Source of the DNA: Pachyseris speciosa
Taxonomy: Eukaryota; Cnidaria; Anthozoa; Scleractinia; Pachyseridae
Assembly: GCA_016490735.1 (NCBI GenBank)
Contig: JAEMWC010000035.1
Span: forward strand, 832,501-896,500
DNA length: 64,000 bases
Reading direction: 5' to 3'
The notes under the pieces are model-generated. The model had not been told where the DNA came from. It did no database searches and saw nothing but the letters and a program-made list of their open reading frames with translations. This document shows, piece by piece, positions 24,030-35,300 of the stretch (within the stretch, counting starts at the first letter, position 1; each line of letters starts with the position of its first letter). Made by a program: the position numbers and the translations under genes.

Positions 24030-26531
24030 AAGTGCTCATCTTTTCATATGAAAATACTCTTTGTCTTTGGCCATCGTAGCTTAACAAGAAATAACACACA
24101 GACTGCGGTGATAAACATGACAATAGAACGCATTGTTGGAAAACAAAAATAAAACTATATCGTTTAACTTGACGTTTCGTATGTTTCGACATACATCTTC
24201 AGAAGAGACCGTTAGGAATTAAAGTAACAACTAAATTTGAAATTTAAGATAAGTAACTAATTAACAATAACCTTGACAGAAGCTAAAAATAATTTGCATA
24301 TAAAAGATGCAAACTAATAGAGATACAGCTTTTCGCTGCTTACATTTTCATTTAAGGTAGGTTTCAATTCTCTAATTAGTAGAGTCTCCTTTATCTTGCA
24401 ATGAGTATCTGACCGACCTTTCGCCAATATCTCAAAGTGGTCCCATTTTAAGTTGTGACCAGTTGACGTGACGTGGTCTGCGATAGCAGATGCATGACAG
24501 CTACTCGTGATCGCTTTAAAATGTTCAGTTTTTCTGTCATGCAATCTGCGTTTTGTTTTTCCAATGTAGAAATCCTGGCAGTCCCAACAACTAGCTTTAT
24601 AAACAACTTTTGACATTTGGGAACGGTTAATTCTATCTTTGTGGGGAAAAAGAGACTTAATGCGATGAGCGCTTTGGAAAATAACCTTAAGATCAATGCA
24701 GCCATAAAATTTACTAATGCAGGTCTTCAGTTGTTTGGTAATAATTTTGCTTTGTACTCCTAAATAAGGTAGAACTAAGATTATTTCCTTTTTGGGGACT
24801 GTGGTGGTTGGAATCTTCGGTCTGTTTTGTTGCCTGTTCAGAACATCATTAATGTTGTAATTGACAACACCAGCAGGATAACCGTTTTGTAACAACAACT
24901 TCCTCAGTTCATTTAAACAAGACCGCAAAAGAGAAGGTGACGAACAGATGCGGAAACAACGAAAAGTGAGCGTGCGGATGAGGTTTACTTTGTATTTCCT
25001 AGGTGTGAAGGAGTCCCATTTTGTGTACAGGCCGGTAAAGGTCTTCTTTCGGTAGATGGATGTTGAGAACGTTTGACTGTGGCGTTTGATGAGAATGTCC
25101 AGGAAAGGGATTGTATTGTTCTCTTCAAATTCAATGGTGAATTTGATATTTGAGTGACAGTTATTGAGGTAGTTTAGAAACTGAGTTGCTGTGCTTTTAC
25201 TGTCGAACAAGGTGAAGGTATCGTCAACGTATCGGAACCAAATAGAAGGACGAACGTTGTTGTTAAGAACCCATTTCTCTTCAAAATGGCACATGAAGAT
25301 ATTGGCCAAAACAGGACCTAAAGGAGAACCCATAGCCACACCGTCAATTTGGTCGTAGTATTGGCCATCAAATATGAAATGGCTTTTCTTTGTGGCAAAC
25401 TCAAGCAGAACTTTCAAGACTGAGCGGGGCAGTGTTGGCGGATTGGGGAGGGCATACAATTTGTCAAGACAAATTTGTATTGTCTCATTAAGCGGAACGT
25501 TCGTAAATAATGAACTAACATCAAACGAGCACATTATTTCGTTGTTATGGTTATACGTCTTGGCCCAGTCCGCAAAACTAAAAGAGTCCTTGATTGTCAA
25601 CTGATTCGTGGAGATGGGCTGAAGTATGCGTACAAGATATGATGCCAGATTGTAGTTGTAAGTGTTTATAGAGGAAACAATTGGGCGAAAAGGGCAACCA
25701 GGTTTATGAACCTTAGGAAGGCCATAGAGGACACCAGGAGTAGAACCACATGGTAGTATCTTATGGAGGGTGGCATCATCGATGATTTTATCCTTCTTTA
25801 GTTTGCGAAGATACGATATTAAGCTGTCTTCTCTAAACTTCGTAGGGTTCTGCGTAAGTTTTCTAAATTTTGTTTCATCTGAGACCAGCAGTTTCATTTT
25901 ATTCAAGTAATCAAGTTTGTTGATGATTACAACCCCGTTCCCTTTATCCGGTTTTGTGATTATAATGCTGTCATCTTTTCGCAAATCAGTCAGGGCTTCC
26001 CATTCCTCTTTGCTAAGAATGTCTTTTTGTTTTGAGAAATCATACGCATAGATGTAGCCATAGGATATCTGTTTCAGCTGACATTTGAGTCTGTCTTGGT
26101 TTTCAGCTGTCAAAGGTGACCCGAATCTCTTAAGATCACGGAAAAGCAATTCAAACGAACATTTGACATCATATCCGTCCACTTTTTTGGGTGGTAGACA
26201 GAAACGTAATCCTCTCGCTAATACCATTTTCTCAGCCTCTGTCAAAACTCGATGTGAGTAATTGAAGATGATATCATCACTGTTCAAGTTTGATACAAGT
26301 GGTATTCCACATTTCCGTTTTAAATTATTGAATTTCACCTCTAGCTTTCGCGATTGGCGATCCTTCAACTTGGATGCTTTGCTCTCGAGGGTAGAACAAA
26401 TGTGGTTGAAATCAAGCGGGGATAAGACAGATTGAAGAGAGGCACGAGCCCGCTCGTAAGAAATTAGTTTCCATTCATATGAAAATGAGTTAAATTTGCA
26501 TGTGAATGGAAACTAATTTTCATATGAAAAA

Positions 26532-26563
<32 letters not shown>

Positions 26564-27878
26564 TAAAGGTAATTAGGAAACGGCCAATCGGTGCGCCGTT
26601 TTAAGTTTTATCCTGATTGGTCAATTTTGAGTGACGTCACGCATATTGCGCCATATGTAATGATAATAAAACAGCTTCTCGGCACGGCGCGAAATGCAAA
26701 AGAGATTTTAAAAAATTAACACGGGCATGGGAATTCGTTGTCTCAAATCATGATCTTTCGTGCGGCTACATATGCGATACAGACTCTCTTGATCGAGACT
26801 ATGGCATCAAAAACCTACCATCTCTATCAAATTTGGGCAAAAACTTTAACGTTCAAATCAATCAACCCTTTAGTGCTGAAGTTGACGAAACAAAGAAATT
26901 TGCATCATTCTGAACAATTGAACGTTTCGCTAAAAAAAATGAGCTGAAATTTGGAAGTGATGCCCTCACCTGTGATGTCCGAGGCCTGGATAATTTCACC
27001 TGAAACACTGTAGAACAATGGCGGAATCTGGCTTTCTATGAACTCTAGCAGAAAAGAAAGTTACAGGTTAGCGAAATGGGAAATTGCCCGCGAATCGGCC
27101 ATGGAAGGAGTGCGAGGGGACACGTAGACGCCCTGTTAATAGTTTGGTAGAATGCACGAAAAGGAAACATACAGTAAACCCAGAAAAATACCTCGGACAA
27201 AAAAGAAACAAAGAAGGGGTTTCTCGCCTACAGAGACTACCATATGAGCAAAATCGAATTAAAAAGAATCCAATGCTATTTCTCATTCTCGTCTCGATTA
27301 ACAACTTAAACGCTTTTCCCCGATGTAAGACCAAAACTTAAATTTAACCGATGACCTGTGTATTTCATCTCTTTAGACGCTCTGAACGCCCTTTCTCTCC
27401 CCCCAACCCCCCCGCCCGCCACCTCCCCAACCCACCCCAACCGTCTACGCTTTCAACGAGACCAAAACACGACTCGTGGCCTCGTAGGTGACTAACTTTC
27501 ACTTAAGACGGTGTAGAAATTGAATGAAAAGGCGTGTGGCGAAGTGAAATCAATAGCGCACAATTATAAATGCGAGATCTAAGCCTTTTTACCGCAATAA
27601 TTCTCGTTTTACATTCTGAGCTTGACAACATAACAACGTCCACGAAAACTGGAAGATTAAGGATTACGGTAAACGGGCGAAGGGTTAGAATCCTAGTTAG
27701 AAAAATAATCGCCGGAAATAATCGCTCATGACATTTAAAACTCACCGTCCATTTTATCCAGGGTGAGATCAAACACGTCTTTGACCGCCTCTGTCTGTTC
27801 CCCAGTGTCGCTGATTCCAGAGTCGTTTCCACTCTCTCCCGGCTGCGACGTTCCTTCTCCTGCCTTGTCTGTTTCGTC
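20535..27878 (-). CDS. SMP-C2 protein, exons 22 onward: linker, fourth C2, uncertain C-terminus
   Basis: Exon 27878-27746 is a Ser/Gly/Glu-rich linker (GESGNDSGISDTGEQTE). Exon 27044-26970 gives EFIESQIPPLFYSVSGEIIQ and ASDITG. 22249-22205 gives ESGMAKWNYIFQ. 21025-20914 gives NEANLLFELRDAKKKVAGKA. These fit a C2 lacking most Ca2+ ligands. The piece between DITG and ESGMAK is unidentified; 22741-22790 (donor GTAAGT at 22746) is a candidate. At 20808-20647 the frame that follows in phase reads SSRSQQREQFYTNLSTFVK and leads into 20568-20535 (EDKIDHKQWIN). An out-of-phase frame gives a C2-like end (GIELEVTTEGTILHQFVDLR) followed by a stop. A further open stretch with a donor lies at 19891-19945. 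Confidence 0.5.
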
Positions 27879-30800
27879 CTACGAAGAAAAGACAGATTCT
27901 CAAGTTACGAAAAAGGACTGACATAGATTACATTTCAGAACGCAGCTATATCAACCAAGTGAGGGTTACGTGTGACACTGCACAAGCTTTAGAGGCCCAC
28001 GAATGGGATGAGTGGTTATTCCTTAAAAAACGGAGCTCAAGCAACAACGACGGCGACGGCAATGAAAATGTCGAATTCTAAATATAACTTCTGGTTATCG
28101 TAACTCTTTCGCGGTTATTCCAATGCAACTTGTGCAACTCTTAAAATGTGGGAGAACTGTCCAGGAAGCAAATTACTATGAACGGCGGTGTAGTAAAAAC
28201 AGAGAAAGAAACAATTACCCTCATACGCTCGCGTTCTCGGGAAAACCTTGTGTTATGGTCATTTCACGATGCTGTTTTACAGAAAAATGTAAAATGCGCG
28301 TTCAGAGCGATTATTCATGCTCATTAAACCTCTTCTTTTGTGGCTTTCTCGTCGCACTTGTCGCCGTGGTTGCTTAACGTCCAAAAGCCTTATACGGGCT
28401 TAGTTTACGAGCAAAGTGGGCCACCAACTCTTCCAGGGTTAGGGCCACTGATTCCATCACCCATCTCTTGCTTCGTGAGCCAATCATAGGCCTCGTTTGT
28501 TGAGATACAAGCGATAGATTTTGGCTGTCTTAGTCTCAGATAAAGAACGTAAATTTTACGCGCTGGGTCTAAAAAACTAAATTTGTAAAATTATGGGATT
28601 TGTTCAGATATTCAGAAAGAACACGATCAAAAAGGCCTACTGGCCAAAAACCAGCTTTTTCTTACAGCTTGAGAGCCAGACATTAGCACTGTTATGCTCT
28701 GCTGACTCCACACAAATCCTTCTAAATTTGACTCCGTTCATAACGTTAGGAACCGAGGAACCGAATAACGGTGCTAATATCTCAGAACCAATTTGCCTTT
28801 ACATGCTGATTTTGGCAAGTTAGTATTTTTCACCTTGCTCTCTCTGAAAATTTCGACAAATCCCATAATCTCAAAAATTGACGTCACACTTTAGCACTCT
28901 ATTATAGCTTCCAGGAACTGCTCCCCTTACGCAAGATTTTATGAGGGTGGGTATCGCCAAATTCTATGGGAACAGGCGTATCGGAGCTTGATCCCTACCC
29001 CTTCCATTCCCCCGGATTGGCGCCCGTCTATTGCAACCCGGCGCTCCGTACCTCCCAACCACCCCCTCCCCCCCCCCCCCCACAAATTCCCAGGAATCGC
29101 TCCCACTGACCGCGTCTTTCATAAGGGTATGTATCGCCAATTCTTCACCCCTTCCCTCCTTCAACCCCACATACCCACCCACCCACCCCACCCCACCCAC
29201 CTTCCCTGGATTGGCTCCTCTCTATGGCAAGTAATTTGATAATGATATGTACTGCACAGCGCCTTGGACTAGGGAATTCGAGGTGTTGAAAGAATGAGCG
29301 CTGTACGTGCCAGTTGAAACACTGACGTTTCGACATTACTGCCTTTTTCAGGGTATAAAAAGAAGCACATCAATTCGTTAATTTCCTCTCTTTGAAAGTT
29401 TGGTTCATCAGTACTCGCTTGTGCATCAGGGTAAAGAGGAGCACTGTGCTTTTAGGCTTCTTGTTTTAGCAAACAATAAGACGGCAGAGAAAAAGAGTTC
29501 AAAGTCACGCACCTGTTCACCAGGGATGGAGACTTTGAACTGAACTTGAATTTCTCCTGACTCAGCTTCCTGCAATTTGAACCACTGTGGTCCGCCCTTC
29601 TGTTGGAGCAATAAACATGACAAAATTCTCGACCCTGATTGGCTGTCAGCCATAAAATTGAGCATTTATAGCATGGTGTGAGAGACATAACCTTATCTAA
29701 TGGATATTAAATGTACTGTAACTAATACATTTTTATCCGTTGGATAGTGTCTAATATCCACTGGTTTAGCTTATGAGCTCTTTAAACAACTGAGGGCAGG
29801 TTTCTCAACGAGTATCATTTTCACCTTGGAAGCTTCCTTTATTTCGTCCACTGTCAGTGAAACGGTTCCCATGAAGTCATTCTGAAACACGTCTTTGTCA
29901 AAGACATCCTAAAGAAAAATTAAAACAAAAATAAAAATAAAAACAAGAATAATTTGATGACATACAAGGCCTTGAAGCTTCAGATATGTCGGCAATTTGA
30001 AATGCAAGGCTGGCACAGTGGATTTTATAGAAATTGTACGGTGCGAAAGTCTGCAGCTGACTAGTGGGAATAGTTTGTTCTACAAGCCAACATCGAAACG
30101 ATTCTTAAAGGCGGGCGCTGTTACACTTGGTAATTTTTCGTGCTACTTGCGTTGCACGAGAAGCAAGTGTTACACTAGGCAACGTTGCGTGCAACTTTTC
30201 TCGAAACGGCGGAGCAATATTGCGAGACATATTTCTTTATACACTGCACGCAAGCAACTTCATTTTGAAATAGATTCCAGCTCTGTGGTGCTCTTTTAAC
30301 GCGAAACTACTTCTGTCAGAAGTGAGGTTATGTTCGGAATTAATCGTTGTCATACCTACTGTTTAACCCTCAACCACCTCATTATTTTGGGTAAATATTT
30401 CTAATATGTTAAGGCTTTAAATACCACAACGTACCAATTTGATGATTTCGTCTCACTTGTACGCGAAAAAAATCAAACTAGACAAATACCTAGCAAATAC
30501 CTAGCAGTCACTTCTAATAAGGAAAAGGAATTCAAGATCAAATGGAAATTTTTTCTGCCTTTATAAAATTGTAATGTGTCCTTTTTATCCTAAGACATGA
30601 ACTGTAAGTAGTGTAAGTGTTTATCCTGTAAATAAAATTATATTGTAAAAAGACAACAAAGAAAAATATTGCGAGACAGAGTTGCACAAATCATTGCCAA
30701 GCGTAACAACGCCTTAAGTTTTGTTTGCCTTGAATGCTGTGCGTAAATTCAATCCTCTGATTCGTTGCCGCAGTGAACAGCATATAATCAGTCACGCAAC

Positions 30801-32080
30801 GCTTATCCCTCTTTGCGTGACAGTTGAGTCGTCAAGCAATGGCGAAAGAAAGTGAAAAAAGGCATCAAACTTACAAGGTTAATCTTACCACCCGCTTGTG
30901 GCATAGCGACAGACACCGACTCATTCCACACGGGGGATAATGTTTCATACGCCACGTTGGTTTTAAACTTCTTTGAGTTGTTAACTCGAACAATGCAGAA
31001 GGGATCGCTCAGACCTGTGAAGAAAGAAAAAAAAATGACAGTAATGGTATTGCAATCAAACAGAGTGACACCCAATTGAGGGTCGTAAAACCAAAACCAA
31101 AGCAATTACTCTGATCAATCACAACAGAAGTAAGCAGTGCAATGAACCAATCAGAATAAGAAGCAATTACATGAAGCCGGCGCAAAGCGCGGGAAAATAT
31201 GCGCGTGCAAGTCACGATTGGTTTTGGTTTTGCTTCTCATTGGTTGATTAAGTGACGCGAGTTTTGCTGGCCAATCACAGAGCGAAGCAATGCAAAACCA
31301 AAGTAAAACCAGAATTATTTTCTACACTTAATTGAAAACCGCTCTAGTGGAAGTTACATAAGCCATACCCATGTTCAAATAAGGTAAAACTTTTCACTAA
31401 GCCCTCATGCAACGATACACTTTTCGATTTGAAGTTGAATCATTCATGAAAATGCGCAGTTTAACCCAATTTTCTTTTTGAATTCCAACAGCCCTTCCTC
31501 AGACCTCATAGCAGTACCGCGCTTTCTCCGTTTACTGCTTTTCTTTCAGCAACCCCCCCCCCCCCCCACCCAAACCCCCATTTCCTCCAGTCAACGTCCA
31601 AACATTCGGACCGACCATGGACTTGTCTTGCTTTTTGAGGCCGTTAACACTCAACATTGCAAAGGGGGAGAGGGGGAAGGTGGGAACAGTCGCAAGACCT
31701 ATGACCCGCATTGTATGCGCAGTAACAGTGGGAGATACCGTCCTTAAGTGTATTTCCATCATTCATTCTCTGTAATTCAACAGCACATACAAGAAATTGC
31801 ATTAACCTCACCGTTACTGTCCATGGCTGCCATGTCTTTGCCCTGTAGAATTGTGATGACTAAAACCCCAAGCTCTGAGAGAGAGGAGAATAAAAGGTTC
31901 TGTAACAAGGTGGTCTGAATAGTGCTACATTCTCACGCATTTATGTAAACGATTGTAAAAGGCATTGAGACTTCTATGGGTTGTATAGCAGGTTGCTTTT
32001 AAGCATCTGAAAGGGTTACCCTTAGCCTAACATTAAATAAAGGATCCTGTTCTGTTCTGTATAATGCGTTTTTAAGAACC

Positions 32081-32127
<47 letters not shown>

Positions 32128-32311
32128 GCCTCTTTTATCACAGTCTTTGCTGGTGTTCTTTTTGTTCATCAGCCGGGCGCAACTCAAACAGATACGCAAG
32201 CCAACTCAACTCAACTCAACTTGCGCAACTCAAGTCAATCATTCTGTCATACACTGAGCACCTTTCTGAGGATTTGCACAGATCCCAGCATGCAGATCTT
32301 TTGAATCTCTG

Positions 32312-32384
<73 letters not shown>

Positions 32385-35300
32385 ATATGCCGCTTATTGT
32401 CTCGCATGATTAAGATATGGGAAAAGATTGTGGCCGATCGCGAGGTTAGGAGCGACAGGGTGCGTAAGCACCATAGGTGTGACACGTCGCCGAAGGGGAG
32501 GAGGGAGGGTGGAAAATTCTTCCCAACTTACCGGCTTGCGTATCTGTTTTGAAATGCCCCGAATTAAAGCAAACGGATGATTTAAATAAAGAGACACTGA
32601 ACGAGACTATTCTTGCATATTTAACAACTGGATTCACAAAACTGAGTTGTGGAACTTAGCCACACCGGAATTTCGCGGCATAATCATGAGTGAGAATAGT
32701 AAAATGGAAACTGTGCGACGGCGAGACCACCCTTTCTTATACGAACCCGAGGCATTTTAAGGCTTACTGGGGAGACACGGCTTCATAAGATGCCTGTGAT
32801 TACTTCCGTGTTTTCCCCACTGCTCATTTTAAAAACGCGTGGAGGTATGTTCTTCAGTTTTTCTGCGAGTATTAGGCCACCATCTTGGATTTTCAAACCG
32901 TGGAGAGCCTGATGCCCACCCCCTTGGTCAAATTTGTTTCTCTCGCCAATCTCCTTGTTCATAACTCAGGATCGTTCACACGAAATTATTCACCCCTCGC
33001 TCGCTCCAAATACGCCCGCTCCGCAGGCTTCATGTTACGTTTCAAACATTTTTCAGCCTCAACGTTTTTTGAGAAATGGTTCTTAGACGTACAAAGAGTG
33101 CACCAATTACAAAAGCGCGGAAAAGATTTATGTTACCTTTGATTAGCATCATTTCGTCGACTTGTCGTTTGATCTTCATGCTGCTTTTCATGGTGTGTTT
33201 CTTGGCATGTTCCTAAATCAACGGAACAACGCGTTTATACGCAAAAATTTAATAACATAGCTAGACGAAAGTAAGGTCAATTGTTCCTACTGAGAATTCA
33301 AGCGTAACATGGCAGCTTCTTCGTTCACCACTGACACTGAGTCTTCATGACGCAGTGGATTACCCACAATTTACCGACAAAAACAAATTGTACACTGGTC
33401 ATGTTCACAATAGAGCGCTTTTCAATTGAGTGTCGTAAAACCAAAACCATAGCAGTTACTCTGACCAATCACAACAAAAGTAAGCAGTGCAATGAGCCAA
33501 TCAAAATACGAAACAATTACATGTGGCCGGCGCAAAGCGCGGGAAAATACGCGCGTGCAACTCACGATTGGTTTTGTTTCTCATTGGTTGAGAAAGTGGC
33601 GCGAGATTTCTTGGCCAATCACAGAGCGACGCAATGCAAAACCAAAGCAAAACGAGAATTACTTTCGACACTCAATTGAAAACCGCTCTAAAGTAATTTA
33701 TTATTCAGCGCATTGTACACTGACCGAACAAGGTCACGGGTGCAGTCAATATTAGTCGTAAGAACAGAATAGATATCCTGTGATATACGTCATTTCACGC
33801 GTAGGGAAGGAAAAATGACTAGACGTTTTATTTGCTTTTTTCAATAAATTCAGTTAATTGTACTTTGCTATCTATGTGCGGAATAATAAAACAGTTATTC
33901 CGCTCAATCGTGCGGAATATCCCGATTTTAGCCGACTTGGGTATGACCTCTTGGGCTAAATATCAGGCGATATTTCCGCACGATTTTTCAGGGTGATTGT
34001 TAAATATGCATATTCACGAGACCTGCAAACTTGACTATAAAGAAGAAAGAAAACAAAGAGTAAACTTACATTTATTTCATCAATATCCTCACCATCCTGC
34101 ACTCCAACAGGCGACACGTCTTTCTCTGGTAAATAGAACATGTAGAACTGACGCGATAAGCTACTACTTTCTTACAACTGAAACGTAAGAAAACTGTCAT
34201 GATTGCTGTAATTGAGCCAAAGCTTGTGGATTCGAATTCAAAAGCGGGCTATGAGCAATAGGACCCAAGAGAAATTTACCATTCTTTGTCCTTGCTTTAA
34301 TTCCCAGTCGCGTCGATCTAAACACACAAATTTGTTTTTAATGCAAGTTTCTACCTTATAAAAAAGGCTGCTGACTCTATAACAGCTAAGTCAGGTTTAA
34401 TTACAGTCAAATTCGAATGTAATACAGCTCCAGTCAGTCCACCTAACCCTCGATCTGATGTCGAGACTCATTTCCTCACCTGATTTAGCGGCGGACTCTA
34501 CTGGCTGAAACACCGCTGACACTGTGAGCGAGCCTGCTTTCATAGAGGTGTCGTCTGACCGTTTCTTTCCAAACACTTTGTACTTCAAGTCGATCTTACG
34601 CTTAATGATTGCGGGCTCGTCCTGTGTGAAAATTATACCAAACAAGCGTAAACAAAGTCACCACACAGAATAATGAATAGACCAGCGACAGCAGCGAAAA
34701 TAAAGTGTGCGGATAACTTACTTGATTTTACAGTGGTGTGTGGTAGATTCAAACCCAGGCTCCAAACCTGCAGAACCGGGTTGTGTGATATATCTACCCC
34801 CTAGCCCCCATCCCATACAAAGCCACCCCCTCCCCCCCCCCCCCCCCTCGAAATTGATTACTTCGGCCTGGTTTAGCCTACCAGAGGGATAATTCCTAGC
34901 TGACTGATATCTTTAAGGACCAAAATTAGAGGACCCGAGTAGTCCGCTTTGTTGGATCTTCGTCGCATTTCGAAAGTCTTCGGATTATGCTCGGGAATAG
35001 CTTGAGGATTTCCCAGAAGTCACAAGAGGCAGTCAAACCTCTTTGAACTAAGTTCTGCAATCTTCATTGCAATTTATGATTGCATTAAAACTTTGCACTT
35101 TATTTGCATTAAAGCAGCAATTCTTTAAAGGCGCGGTAGTGCCCTCGAGTCTTATGCAGTCAGGAAAATAAGTTTATGGAGCTTCGGGATGGCGGTAGGG
35201 GGGGGGGGGGGAGAGAGCAACAGGGGTCAACATACAAATAACAGGGATAACGAAGGAAGACACCGGAACAAGTTCCGTACCAAACTCATTTCCAGGTTGC

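Larger units (their letters stand above)
24165..26520 (-). mobile_element. Penelope-like retroelement, apparently intact coding region
   Basis: Contains the RT and GIY-YIG open frame (24314-26368), a 3' region with a hammerhead-like core, and inverted flanks. It lies in an intron of the SMP-C2 gene on the same strand. The frame has no internal stop. Its upstream continuation (YERARASLQSVLSPLDFN) stays open to about 26500 without an obvious ATG, so the true start may lie in that extension or the 5' end may be trimmed. Confidence 0.85.
23975..26592. repeat. Inverted repeats flanking the Penelope-like element
   Basis: 23980-24055 (TTTTTCAAAGCGAGTCC, GTGCTCAT, TTTTCATATGAAAAT) returns inverted at 26518-26592. 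The right side adds an internal palindrome around CATATGAATGGAAACTAATT at 26466-26525. Either the Penelope-like element entered a MITE, or these are its inverted terminal repeats. Confidence 0.7.

Noticed and set aside
26738..26995. Plus-strand coding-like stretch (CDTDSLDRDYGIKNLP, FGSDALTCDVRG)
   Set aside because: It has a stop in the middle, matches no family I recognise, and overlaps a minus-strand exon of the SMP-C2 gene. Possibly a gene relic, but not supportable.
28964..29336. Proline- or glycine-rich open frames on both strands
   Set aside because: They come from CCCACCC and poly-C low-complexity sequence.
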